Positions 1-6,610 of a DNA stretch of 7,913 nt are shown one piece after another. The notes beneath the pieces were generated by a model, which worked only from the letters and a program-made list of their open reading frames with translations, was not told where the DNA came from and did not search any database. Each line of letters starts with the position of its first letter. Positions within the stretch are counted from its first letter, which is position 1. Source of the DNA: Candidatus Coatesiibacteriota bacterium. GTDB lineage: Bacteria > B130-G9. The stretch spans positions 1 to 7,913 of the forward strand of contig JAFGIT010000121.1 in NCBI GenBank assembly GCA_016929465.1, in the 5' to 3' direction. The position numbers and the translations under genes are program-made.

Positions 1-1316
1 AGGACGAAGCCAAGATATACATCCAACCAGATGTCGCTCCCGTGATTCGAAAGGGAAATTGAGCCGGTCAATTCGTCTCCGGGCGCGAATGAGTCGTCAA
101 TCAACGAGCAGCTCACTTCAACATCGACCTCATCCTGCGGGATAGGATAGTGGTAGCCCATATCAACTATTCCAGTGTCCGGCGTGCCGTCCGCCTGTGT
201 CGTGCAGTCGGATAGCCCTGCGTCTGCAGCGGATTGGCTGCCGGCGTTGATGCAGGGGCTTTCGGGATCGAGGTAGTAGTCGCCGAGGGGACCAGGTATG
301 AGCATAGGATCAGCGGAAATATTGCCCTCGCCGCCTGCGGTCCAGCCTTGAATGCAGCAATATGTGATCACAGCGTCATCACACCCGCTCAGGCCTACAA
401 AGATTATGGAGTTTATGATGGATGCATCGCACCGGGCTAGTACGGTGGTTTCGCCCGTGGTACCTTCGCCTATAGTGCAGTTTTCGATCGATCCATCGCA
501 ATCGGTTACTGAATTGCCAACAATCAGGCAGTTGATGATCATGGCATCGGAGTTGACTAGACCACCGAAAGAATTATTCCTGATTATACAGTCTTCGATC
601 TTGCCATCACATCCCGACAATCCTCCCCCCCAACGATACTCTCCGCTCGCAATGTTCCCGCCGATTACACAATTCTCGATTATTCCGTCACAGTTGCACA
701 GACCGCCACCAGATGTGCTCTCATTCTCGGTGATTTTGCAGCCGCTGATCAGCCCATGACAGGCCTCCAGACCCCCTCCGGAGTGTCCGTTACTAGTCCA
801 ATTGTCAGTAATCAGACATTTTGTGATTGCCCCGCCGCAGAGGGCGAGACCGGCGCCGTGATATGCCCAGTTGCCGGTGATTAAACATCTGTTAATCCTG
901 GCAGAAGTGCAAACTTGGGGATCAGACCAGGCGTCCCCACCTGATATTCCGCCGCCCCAGCCCCCGCCCCCGCCAGTAATAATGAAGCCTGAAAGAAGAC
1001 AGGTCTCATCCTCTATCCCTGTGAATGTGACAGCTGTGTAGCCATATTGGCCGTCAATCACCGTTGCCTCGACCACATCCCAATCATCGGGATCGGTCGA
1101 TCTCAGCGTGATATTCTTGCTGTCAAAGTGGATGTTCTCATAATACGTCCCCGGATGGACGATAATCTCGTCGCCATCGACCGCCGCGTCAATCGCCTCC
1201 TGGATAAGCATGAAGTCGCCCGTCCCATCCTGGTTCACTCGATAGGTCGCGGCGTGAGCGGAGAAGCCTTCAAGCGCCAACAGCAGGATGATCAAAGTCA
1301 GTTGTGTCGTCTTCAT
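1..1316 (-). CDS. Secreted right-handed parallel beta-helix protein, 3' end beyond window
   Basis: The frame is open from an ATG at 1316 to the window edge without a stop, giving 438 residues. Residues 1-22 form a signal peptide: MKTT, a hydrophobic core (LTLIILLLAL) and an AHA cleavage site, so the product is exported. Residues 24-72 (TYRV..DGTGDF..IQEAIDAA..GDEI.V.PGTYYENI) are the usual opening of pectate-lyase-like beta-helix proteins. Residues 105-325 carry imperfect rungs of about 23-27 residues with the core C-D-G-x-I-x-x-C-x-I and glycine-rich GGGL turns. A closing SPCINAGS element (353-360) and DMGYHYP (385-391) follow. From about residue 396 a new beta-rich, CARDB/Ig-like segment begins and is cut off. 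A Shine-Dalgarno and a sigma-54-type promoter precede the start. The fold and export are well supported. Function is unknown: adhesin, surface-layer or polysaccharide-binding protein are all possible, and no catalytic residues of a known lyase are evident. Confidence 0.88.
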   Translation of the reverse strand, partial: MKTTQLTLIILLLALEGFSAHAATYRVNQDGTGDFMLIQEAIDAAVDGDEIIVHPGTYYENIHFDSKNITLRSTDPDDWDVVEATVIDGQYGYTAVTFTGIEDETCLLSGFIITGGGGGWGGGISGGDAWSDPQVCTSARINRCLITGNWAYHGAGLALCGGAITKCLITDNWTSNGHSGGGLEACHGLISGCKITENESTSGGGLCNCDGIIENCVIGGNIASGEYRWGGGLSGCDGKIEDCIIRNNSFGGLVNSDAMIINCLIVGNSVTDCDGSIENCTIGEGTTGETTVLARCDASIINSIIFVGLSGCDDAVITYCCIQGWTAGGEGNISADPMLIPGPLGDYYLDPESPCINAGSQSAADAGLSDCTTQADGTPDTGIVDMGYHYPIPQDEVDVEVSCSLIDDSFAPGDELTGSISLSNHGSDIWLDVYLGFV

Positions 1317-1324
1317 GCGTTACG

Positions 1325-1330
1325 TCCTTT
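1325..1330 (-). promoter_or_regulatory. Ribosome binding site of the beta-helix gene
   Basis: AAAGGA on the minus strand, 8 nt upstream of the ATG at 1316. It supports that start, which is also the one that yields a clean signal peptide. Confidence 0.7.
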
Positions 1331-1344
1331 CTGTTCTAAGCTGT

Positions 1345-1358
1345 GGTTCAATCGAACC
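1345..1358 (-). other. Small hairpin in the predicted 5' leader of the beta-helix gene
   Basis: A perfect inverted repeat GGTTC / GAACC with a 4-nt loop lies between the predicted transcription start (about 1372) and the Shine-Dalgarno. The stem is short (5 bp) and is not followed by a T-run, so it is not a terminator. It could stabilise the mRNA 5' end; no role is demonstrated. Confidence 0.3.
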
Positions 1359-1382
1359 GTGCACATTCCTGCTCTTCATATA

Positions 1383-1399
1383 AGCAGTATTCGTGCCAA
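1383..1399 (-). promoter_or_regulatory. Sigma-54 (-24/-12) promoter for the beta-helix gene
   Basis: The minus strand reads TTGGCAC, five bases, then CTGCT. The family consensus is YTGGCAC-GRNNN-TTGCW. The -24 element is a full match, including the following G and purine, the spacing is exact, and the -12 element differs only at its first base. The invariant GG and GC dinucleotides are both present. Transcription would start near 1372, leaving a leader of about 56 nt with the Shine-Dalgarno in the right place. Sigma-54 promoters need an AAA+ activator, and part of one is encoded at the right end of this window. A sigma-70 alternative (TTATAT as -10 with a poor -35) is much weaker. Confidence 0.65.
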
Positions 1400-1462
1400 A
1401 GCAAGAATCTTTCTTCTCAGGTGACGTCAAGGCCGCTATCTGGAATAATCGCCCCGAGTAGA

Positions 1463-1478
1463 GGCCCAAAATTGGCCC
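1463..1478. promoter_or_regulatory. Near-palindrome, candidate activator site upstream of the sigma-54 promoter
   Basis: GGCCCAA-AA-TTGGCCC, two 7-bp arms with 6 of 7 positions complementary. Its centre lies roughly 98 bp upstream of the predicted start at 1372, which is where enhancer-binding sites of sigma-54 activators usually lie. It is not the classical NtrC site (TGCACC-N4-TGGTGCA). The activator assignment is inference from position and symmetry. Confidence 0.35.
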
Positions 1479-1640
1479 GAAGCAGAGTATTGTTGGGGCG
1501 GACCAGAACAAATCCGCCTGAAATGGGACAGGGGCGACGATGTGGGCCTAATCCCTTTCTATGAGGAGGGAAGCGAGATGCGATCCATGTCGGACAATAT
1601 CTCGCCAAAAATCCCCGTGGGCTACATAGATGGTGCATGC

Positions 1641-1658
1641 TGCCTCATTGATGAGGCA
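1641..1658. repeat. 18-bp dyad TGCCTCAT-TG-ATGAGGCA
   Basis: Perfect 8-bp inverted arms around a 2-bp centre. One further copy of the TGCCTCAT arm lies at 1745-1752, 104 bp away, close to ten helical turns, so both would face the same side of the DNA. The tight centre suits a dimeric protein-binding site better than an RNA hairpin, and no T-run follows on either strand. It lies about 277 bp upstream of the predicted sigma-54 start, far but possible for an enhancer site. The binding protein is unknown. Confidence 0.4.
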
Positions 1659-1771
1659 TGGATGGATTCGCTCTTTGTTGAGCTGCTGTCTGCAGCCATG
1701 AAGGGTGAACTAAGACCAGCCTCGGAATCATCACCCAAGATGACTGCCTCATGCATTGTGCATTCCCCCCT

Positions 1772-1807
1772 TTTGACCCCTTTGACCTTCTTGCCCTCTT
1801 TGACCCG
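1772..1807. repeat. Four-copy 9-bp tandem repeat
   Basis: Four consecutive 9-bp units on the plus strand with consensus TTTGACCCN; the third unit diverges (CTTGCCC core). The array starts about 50 bp downstream of the rtcB stop. It is pyrimidine-rich on the plus strand and so gives a purine-rich transcript tail on the minus strand. It does not encode part of any supported gene. Confidence 0.55.
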
Positions 1808-1855
1808 AGCCGCAGGCTCATTCCCCCTTCTCCTTTGTCCGAGGGGCTTCGCGCT

Positions 1856-3310
1856 TCATCCCTTTATAACCCCTATCGGGCGTAGCCTCGCGACCTTCTT
1901 CGAGATGCCGGCTTCGTGGACCACTCGGATGACCTCGTCGATGTCCTTGTATGCGGCGGGCATCTCCTCGGCGAGCGTCTTGCGGGAGGCTGAGCGGACG
2001 ATGATGCCTTCTTTCTCGAGTTCGGTGTCGATCTGCCTGCCCTTGGCCTTCTTTATTGCCTGATGCCTGCTCAAGAGGCGACCGGCGCCGTGGCAAGTGC
2101 TGCCGAAGGTCTCCTGCATCGCGGTTTCGGTCCCGACCAGGACGTATGAGGCGGTCCCCATGTCTCCAGGGATGATCACTGGCTGACCTGCAGAGCGATA
2201 TTGCAGGGGCAATTCGTTATGGCCGGGTGGGAATGCCCTCGTTGCACCCTTTCGATGGACAAGGACTGGCAACGTCTTGCCATCAACATCGTGCTTCTCA
2301 CGCTTGAGGATGTTGTGTGCAACGTCGTATAGAAGTGCGAGCCCATGCTGGGCAGGACCGATGCCGAGCGCTTTCTCGAATGCCTCGATTGCCCAGAAGC
2401 CCAGACATTGACGATTCACCCACGCGTAGTTAGCAGCGCAGCTCATCGCCTCGACGTATTCCTTGCCCTCTTTCGACCCGGCTGGGGCGCATATAAGCTG
2501 CCGGTCGGGTATATCGATGCCGAACTTGGGGAACGCCTTCGCAAGCATCGCTAGGGAATCGGTGCAGACCTGGTGGCCAAACCCACGAGAGCCAGAGTGG
2601 ACCATAATTGTCACCTGGTCCTTGAATAGGCCAAAGGCGGACGCGGCAGCTTCGTCATAGACCTCATCGACATATTGCACCTCGACGAAGTGGTTGCCCG
2701 CTCCGAGTGTCCCAACCTGGTCGAGTCCACGCTGGAATGCCTTCTTGCTGACAGCATCCGGATTAGCCGTCGAAAGGCAACCACGTGCCTCGGTTAATTC
2801 CAGGTCCGAATCTCGGCCATAGCCGTGAGCAACCGCCCATCTTGAGCCGTTTTGCAGCAATTCCGAGAGTCCGGATGGGTTCAGCATGATCTTGCCGCGG
2901 GATCCGACCCCACACGGGACCTCTTTGAATAGGGCATCAACTATTTCTCTCAGGCGCGGCCTGATTTCGGTCACATCGAGTGCACTGGTGAGAAACCTCA
3001 CACCGCAGTTGATGTCATAGCCTACCCCACCAGGGGTGACGACACCGGTGTCTTCGCGGGTGGCTATGACCCCGCCAATTGGGAGGCCATACCCGTAGTG
3101 GATGTCCGGCATCGCGAGCGACGCCATAACGATCCCGGGGAGCGCTGCGGCATTCGCTACCTGATCTATTGGGTCACTTCCACCCTCCCTGTCGCTCAAT
3201 AGCTGCTTGCTCGCGAAGATTATGCCATCGACCCGCATGGAGGGCCTATATTTGCGCGGCAAGCGCCAGCGGAATTGATCTATCCTCTCGAGATGTGCCA
3301 ATTCAGCCAC
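1856..3310 (-). CDS. rtcB: RtcB, tRNA-splicing/RNA-repair ligase
   Basis: RtcB joins RNA ends carrying 2',3'-cyclic phosphate or 3'-phosphate to 5'-OH, using GTP and Mn(II) through a guanylated histidine; it is cytosolic. With the GTG start chosen here the protein has 484 residues, close to the usual ~480. Metal and active-site motifs are intact: D99 and C102 in GYDINCGVR, N206/H207 in GAGNHF, H238 in MVHSGSRG, H332 in DVAHN, and the guanylation histidine H407 in HGAGR. There is no intein. The frame extends upstream to an ATG at 3436, but those 42 extra residues are low-complexity, overlap pyrK by 116 nt and precede the family's normal N-terminus. The GTG has AGGGAG six bases upstream. It lies 10 nt after pyrK, so it should be translated with the pyr genes. 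No archease gene, the usual activator, is in the window. Family call is very secure; the reason for the neighbourhood is not. Confidence 0.97.
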   Translation of the reverse strand: MAELAHLERIDQFRWRLPRKYRPSMRVDGIIFASKQLLSDREGGSDPIDQVANAAALPGIVMASLAMPDIHYGYGLPIGGVIATREDTGVVTPGGVGYDINCGVRFLTSALDVTEIRPRLREIVDALFKEVPCGVGSRGKIMLNPSGLSELLQNGSRWAVAHGYGRDSDLELTEARGCLSTANPDAVSKKAFQRGLDQVGTLGAGNHFVEVQYVDEVYDEAAASAFGLFKDQVTIMVHSGSRGFGHQVCTDSLAMLAKAFPKFGIDIPDRQLICAPAGSKEGKEYVEAMSCAANYAWVNRQCLGFWAIEAFEKALGIGPAQHGLALLYDVAHNILKREKHDVDGKTLPVLVHRKGATRAFPPGHNELPLQYRSAGQPVIIPGDMGTASYVLVGTETAMQETFGSTCHGAGRLLSRHQAIKKAKGRQIDTELEKEGIIVRSASRKTLAEEMPAAYKDIDEVIRVVHEAGISKKVARLRPIGVIKG

Positions 3311-3316
3311 GAGATA

Positions 3317-3322
3317 CTCCCT
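3317..3322 (-). promoter_or_regulatory. Ribosome binding site deciding the rtcB GTG start
   Basis: AGGGAG on the minus strand, 6 nt upstream of the GTG at 3310, overlapping the TAG stop of the pyrK-like gene. The overlap suggests ribosomes finishing pyrK re-initiate on rtcB. Confidence 0.7.
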
Positions 3323-4358
3323 AGCAGAGGCGTTCCCAGATGATGCGGTATCCGTTGAAGATGGGGCCGTCAGTGCAGACTCGCTTGAATGTGGTCGGCC
3401 CCTCCTGAGGGCCATCCTCCTCGAATGGCAGGACACCTTCCCTCGTCTGAACGGCGCACCCGAGGCAAGTCCCGAGGCCGCACGCCATTCGCTCCTCCAG
3501 CATCACCAGGTACCGCTTCACGTGGCTGTGTCTTGCGATTGCGGTGAGCGCGGCCAGCATCGGCCTTGGGCCACAGGCGACTAGCGTCAGGTCCCCGGCG
3601 TAGGACGGATTTGCTCCTAAGAGTTTTTCTACGAGATCACAGGTGGTCCCGCAGAATGCGCCTTCGTCGCCAGGATATAGCGATGTGACTATCGAGGGGA
3701 TAAATTCCTCGAAGAGATGTGAGACGACGAGTTTCAGGGGTTCCGTCGTATGGGGTAGTGCCCACCGATAGACGGATGGCACTTCTGTTAGAGACAGCTG
3801 AACCGGACTTTGAGCCCTGGTATTGACTCCGAGCGCGACGAGAGGTTCGTTGCCCGCTTCTCTGAGCCTTCTCGCGATCATGTTGATCCCCGAAAATCCG
3901 ACCCCACCTGCAACGAGGAGCGTCCTGCGCCAGCCTTGATAATCAAAGCCGTTTCCGAGTGGGCCCAGGAATCTGAGCTGGTCTCCGGGGCGAACCTGTG
4001 AAAGCTGGAGTGTGCCCCTGCCAAGGGTCTTGAACACAAGGGTAAGGAGGCCTCGCTCCCGCTTTGCAGGCCTCGAATAGTCGAAGATGCTCATTGGGCG
4101 CGGCAGTGTCGTGCGTTCGTTTACAGGCCCCATCGCAAAACGCTGAAAGCGTGCATCGGGAGAATCCGCTGAGTGCGGCAAGTAGCCATCAGAGCTGGGG
4201 CAGCAGGAGACCATGATGAATTGGCCAGGGACGGGCTCTGGAAAGCCGAGCGGCATTTTGAGCGTCAAGTGGCAGAAATTGCCACGCAATTTCATCTGCT
4301 GGACGGTGCACTCACCGGCCAAGACCTCCTTGACGCTTTCTTTAGATGATTCTGCCAT
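3321..4358 (-). CDS. pyrK: PyrK-like dihydroorotate dehydrogenase electron-transfer subunit
   Basis: PyrK passes electrons from the FMN-containing dihydroorotate dehydrogenase PyrD through a 2Fe-2S cluster and FAD to NAD. Domains in order are: a ferredoxin-reductase-like FAD barrel with RPMSI (87-91) and TLGRGT (111-116), GPLGNGF (132-138), a nucleotide-binding fold with AGGVGFSG (150-157) and ACGP..ML (261-268), and a C-terminal 2Fe-2S motif with C293, C298, C301 and C328 (CGLGTCLGC ... RVCTDGP), diagnostic of PyrK. At 345 residues it is longer than usual (about 250-280). Extra sequence lies around 53-80, before RPMSI, and around 180-230, inside the NAD-domain. The ATG overlaps the end of pyrC by 17 nt. 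No pyrD is seen; rtcB follows instead. The subunit could serve a pyrD encoded elsewhere, or another flavoenzyme. Confidence 0.9.
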   Translation of the reverse strand: MAESSKESVKEVLAGECTVQQMKLRGNFCHLTLKMPLGFPEPVPGQFIMVSCCPSSDGYLPHSADSPDARFQRFAMGPVNERTTLPRPMSIFDYSRPAKRERGLLTLVFKTLGRGTLQLSQVRPGDQLRFLGPLGNGFDYQGWRRTLLVAGGVGFSGINMIARRLREAGNEPLVALGVNTRAQSPVQLSLTEVPSVYRWALPHTTEPLKLVVSHLFEEFIPSIVTSLYPGDEGAFCGTTCDLVEKLLGANPSYAGDLTLVACGPRPMLAALTAIARHSHVKRYLVMLEERMACGLGTCLGCAVQTREGVLPFEEDGPQEGPTTFKRVCTDGPIFNGYRIIWERLC

Positions 4359-5691
4359 CGATCATCTTGATCTGGCCGAAGGCGACCGTGCACACCGGTG
4401 CTCCCGTAAGCGACCAGCCATTGAATGGGCAGTTTCGGCCTTTTGAATAGAAGGTGGAAGCGTCTATCGTCACCTTCTTATTTGGATCGATGATGGTAAG
4501 GTCCGCCGCAGCACCTTTCTCCATCCCACCCTTTTTGAGACCGATTGCGTCTGCAGGCCCCAGGGTGAACTTCTCTATCAAGAGCTCCAGCGGCACCTTC
4601 GCTTTACCGCAGAGTCTATCGAGGCAGACGGGAAGAGCGCTTTCCAGGCCGACGATCCCGAAGGGGGCCTCGACGTAGTCCTGCTCCTTGTCGGTTGTTG
4701 TGTGGGGTGCATGATCGGTCGCGATCGCGTCGATAGTCCCATCCAAGATGCCTTCGATCAGGGCATCCACATCATCCTGCGTTCTCAAGGGGGGATTAAC
4801 CTTGGTGCTGGTATCGTAGTCCATTTCGGCCACTGCCTCATCGGTCAGGGTCAGGTGGTGCGGGGCGGCCTCCGCGGTGACTTTGATGCCCTCGCGCTTT
4901 GCGCGACGTATCAACTCAGTCGATTCGCGTGTAGATACGTGGGCGATGTGTATCGGCACGTCTGTGAGCTTCGAGAGCGAGATGTCACGATAGATCATAA
5001 CACTCTCGGCCTGGGGGGGGATAGGAGGAAGACCAAGTTTGGTGGAGACGAAGCCCTCGTGCATAACGCCCCCAGCGGACAGCGTCTTGTCTTCGCTGTG
5101 GGATATTACTCGAATCCCAAAATCACTCGAGTATTCAAGGGCCCGGCGCATGATCGTGCCGTTCATTACGCCATCCCCGTCATCGGTTATCGCCACGATG
5201 CCAGCCTCAGCCATCTCGCCTATCGCGGCGAGCTCCTTGCCCGACCGTCCAGTCGTTATAGTCCCGGATGGATAGACATTTATCAGGCCAATCTGAGTGG
5301 CTCTCTGCAGAATGAATAGCGTTGTTGCCTCAGTATCGTTCGCCGGGGTCGTATTCGGCATGGTCACGACCGATGTGAAGCCGGATGCTGCGGCCGCCTT
5401 CATCCCGGTCTCGATCGTCTCTGCGTCCTCTCGCCCCGGCTCCCTGAAGTGAACGTGAATGTCGATGAAGCCCGGAGCAACGACGAGCCCGGTTGCATCG
5501 AAGACGACTTTGTCTGCTTTTTTGATCGACTTGGTCTGGCCTTTGCCGGGGCCTACCTCCAGCGCATCGGATAGCTCAATTGGCTTCTGTGATATGCGCT
5601 TGAATACGCCATCTTCTATCAAGATGTCGCCGATGTAGTCTATCTTGTCCCTAGGAGAGATGATTCTCCCGCCCCTAATCACTAACTTCAT
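4342..5691 (-). CDS. pyrC: Dihydroorotase, class I
   Basis: The enzyme cyclises N-carbamoyl-L-aspartate to dihydroorotate, the third step of de novo pyrimidine synthesis. The 449-residue amidohydrolase shows the zinc motif HVHFREPG (H79, H81, R83), MPNT (111-114), the TDDG aspartates (170-171) typical of bacterial class I enzymes that use Asp rather than a carboxylated lysine, H198 in SHSED, H251 in AHVST, N299 in NPPLR and D326 in TDHAPH. The C-terminus has the normal SKGRN.PF.GW element. A short basic insert (about 47-62) precedes the barrel. An in-frame ATG at 5748 exists, but the one at 5691 has GGAAGGA six bases upstream and gives the standard [10 protein letters not shown] start. It overlaps pyrB by 17 nt. 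In Aquifex, class I dihydroorotase and aspartate carbamoyltransferase form a shared complex; overlapping genes make that plausible here too. Confidence 0.97.
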   Translation of the reverse strand: MKLVIRGGRIISPRDKIDYIGDILIEDGVFKRISQKPIELSDALEVGPGKGQTKSIKKADKVVFDATGLVVAPGFIDIHVHFREPGREDAETIETGMKAAAASGFTSVVTMPNTTPANDTEATTLFILQRATQIGLINVYPSGTITTGRSGKELAAIGEMAEAGIVAITDDGDGVMNGTIMRRALEYSSDFGIRVISHSEDKTLSAGGVMHEGFVSTKLGLPPIPPQAESVMIYRDISLSKLTDVPIHIAHVSTRESTELIRRAKREGIKVTAEAAPHHLTLTDEAVAEMDYDTSTKVNPPLRTQDDVDALIEGILDGTIDAIATDHAPHTTTDKEQDYVEAPFGIVGLESALPVCLDRLCGKAKVPLELLIEKFTLGPADAIGLKKGGMEKGAAADLTIIDPNKKVTIDASTFYSKGRNCPFNGWSLTGAPVCTVAFGQIKMIDGRII

Positions 5692-6610
5692 AGATATTCC
5701 TTCCACCAAGCAATAGCAGCAAGACCGCCATCCTGACGGCCACTCCATTCGAAACCTGTTCGAGTATTACTGAGAGAGGACCGTCGGCTACCTCCGGGTC
5801 GATTTCGACCCCGCGGTTGATTGGGCCCGGATGCATTATGATGCAGTCGTCCTTGAGATACTGCATGTGTTCCATTTTCAGGCCGTAATAGCGATTGTAC
5901 TCCCTGAGTGAGGGGAACCGAGAGACCGAATCCCGTTCCCTCTGGATGCGAAGGGCCATGACCACGTCCTTATTCGTGATCGCGTCCTTCAGATTGGCGG
6001 CCACGTTCACACCGGTCTTCTTTATGTGATACGGGAGCATACTTCTCGGGGCCATTACAGTGACCTCGGCACCCATCTTGGAGAGACACAGGATATTAGA
6101 GCCGGCTACTCTGCTACGGGCTATATCGCCGATGATCGCCACCTTCAGCCCTTCAACCTGTCCCTTCCTCTCGCGGATCGTCATCAAATCGAGAAGAGCC
6201 TGAGTCGGATGTTCATGGAAGCCGTCTCCGGCGTTGATGACAGAGGCATCCATCAGCTTTGCAAGACGGTGGGGATATCCCGCAACGCCATGTCTGATGA
6301 CTATCACACTCGGGCGCATCGCTGCCAGGTTCTTGGCGGTATCAACAAGTGTCTCGCCCTTTGAAACGCTACTTCCAGATACGGAGAAGTTGACGGTATC
6401 GGCCGAGAGCCGCTTTTGAGCTATCTCAAATGAGAGCCTCGTCCTGGTGCTTGGCTCGAAAAAGAGATTGAGGATGGTTCTTCCGCGGAGAGTTGGGACC
6501 TTTTTTATTGTGCGTTCGCTTATGCTCTTGGTCGATTCAGCAAGATCGAGGATCATTGATATCTCGAATGGTGAGAGGTCTGCTATCCCCAATAGGTGCT
6601 TTCTCGGCAT
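5675..6610 (-). CDS. pyrB: Aspartate carbamoyltransferase catalytic chain
   Basis: It condenses carbamoyl phosphate with aspartate, the committed step of pyrimidine synthesis. The 311 residues match the family length and carry all expected motifs: FFEPSTRTR (50-58) for carbamoyl phosphate, SVSKGET with K84, R106, HEHPTQ with H134 and Q137, [11 protein letters not shown] with R167, LRIQRER (220-226) for aspartate, and HPGPINRG (260-267). Positions agree closely with E. coli numbering up to about residue 170. The ATG follows the TAA of pyrR with no spacer, so translation is probably coupled. No pyrI regulatory chain follows, which fits the unregulated Bacillus/Aquifex-type trimer. Confidence 0.97.
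   Translation of the reverse strand: MPRKHLLGIADLSPFEISMILDLAESTKSISERTIKKVPTLRGRTILNLFFEPSTRTRLSFEIAQKRLSADTVNFSVSGSSVSKGETLVDTAKNLAAMRPSVIVIRHGVAGYPHRLAKLMDASVINAGDGFHEHPTQALLDLMTIRERKGQVEGLKVAIIGDIARSRVAGSNILCLSKMGAEVTVMAPRSMLPYHIKKTGVNVAANLKDAITNKDVVMALRIQRERDSVSRFPSLREYNRYYGLKMEHMQYLKDDCIIMHPGPINRGVEIDPEVADGPLSVILEQVSNGVAVRMAVLLLLLGGRNIYEVSD
5698..5704 (-). promoter_or_regulatory. Ribosome binding site deciding the pyrC start
   Basis: GGAAGGA on the minus strand, inside the pyrB coding end and 6 nt upstream of the pyrC ATG at 5691. It favours this start over the upstream in-frame ATG at 5748. Confidence 0.75.

Larger units (their letters stand above)
1317..1855. other. Intergenic region with regulatory signals and no convincing gene
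   Basis: This 539-bp stretch separates the rtcB stop from the beta-helix start. It contains the sigma-54 promoter, a TGACGTCA palindrome (1422-1429), a near-palindrome, an 18-bp dyad with a spare half-site and a short tandem repeat. Short open frames occur on both strands, notably a 44-codon minus frame (1622-1756) and a plus frame starting at 1578 behind AGGAGGG. None has a recognisable domain, and the plus frame runs on antisense through rtcB. No intrinsic terminator with a T-run is visible after rtcB, although a weak GAGCC/GGCTC hairpin occurs at 1807-1819. Confidence 0.6.

Noticed and set aside
352-759. Plus-strand open frame of 135 codons at the left end
   Set aside because: It is antisense to the beta-helix repeats. 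Its Pro/Ser-rich repetitive product is what the complement of the Gly/Asn/Ile rungs gives.
1422-1429. TGACGTCA palindrome about 50 bp upstream of the sigma-54 start
   Set aside because: A single 8-bp palindrome is expected by chance at this scale and has no second copy nearby.
1320-1511. Minus-strand frame with a hydrophobic start, running up to the beta-helix gene
   Set aside because: It needs a TTG start, lies across the sigma-54 promoter and shows no family motif.
1417-1638. Minus-strand 73-codon open frame in the intergenic region
   Set aside because: No recognisable domain, no ribosome binding site and a residue composition typical of chance frames. It covers the near-palindrome upstream of the sigma-54 promoter.
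1622-1756. 44-codon minus-strand ORF downstream of rtcB
   Set aside because: It has a G-rich tract at Shine-Dalgarno distance but a Ser/Met/His-rich, low-information sequence and no known family; too weak to call a gene.
1807-1819. GAGCC/GGCTC hairpin as the operon terminator
   Set aside because: The stem is only 5 bp with a 3-nt loop, and on the minus strand it is followed by a purine-rich tract, not a T-run.
3311-3436. 42-residue N-terminal extension of RtcB from the ATG at 3436
   Set aside because: It overlaps pyrK by 116 nt, is Ser/Ala-rich without family similarity, and the GTG at 3310 has a much better ribosome binding site and the normal family start.
4702-5319. Plus-strand open frame of 205 codons
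   Set aside because: It is entirely antisense to pyrC, whose catalytic motifs fix the coding strand.
5692-5748. Longer pyrC start at 5748
   Set aside because: The extra 19 residues (Trp/Cys-rich) are just the pyrB reading shifted by a frame; the ATG at 5691 has GGAAGGA at ideal distance.
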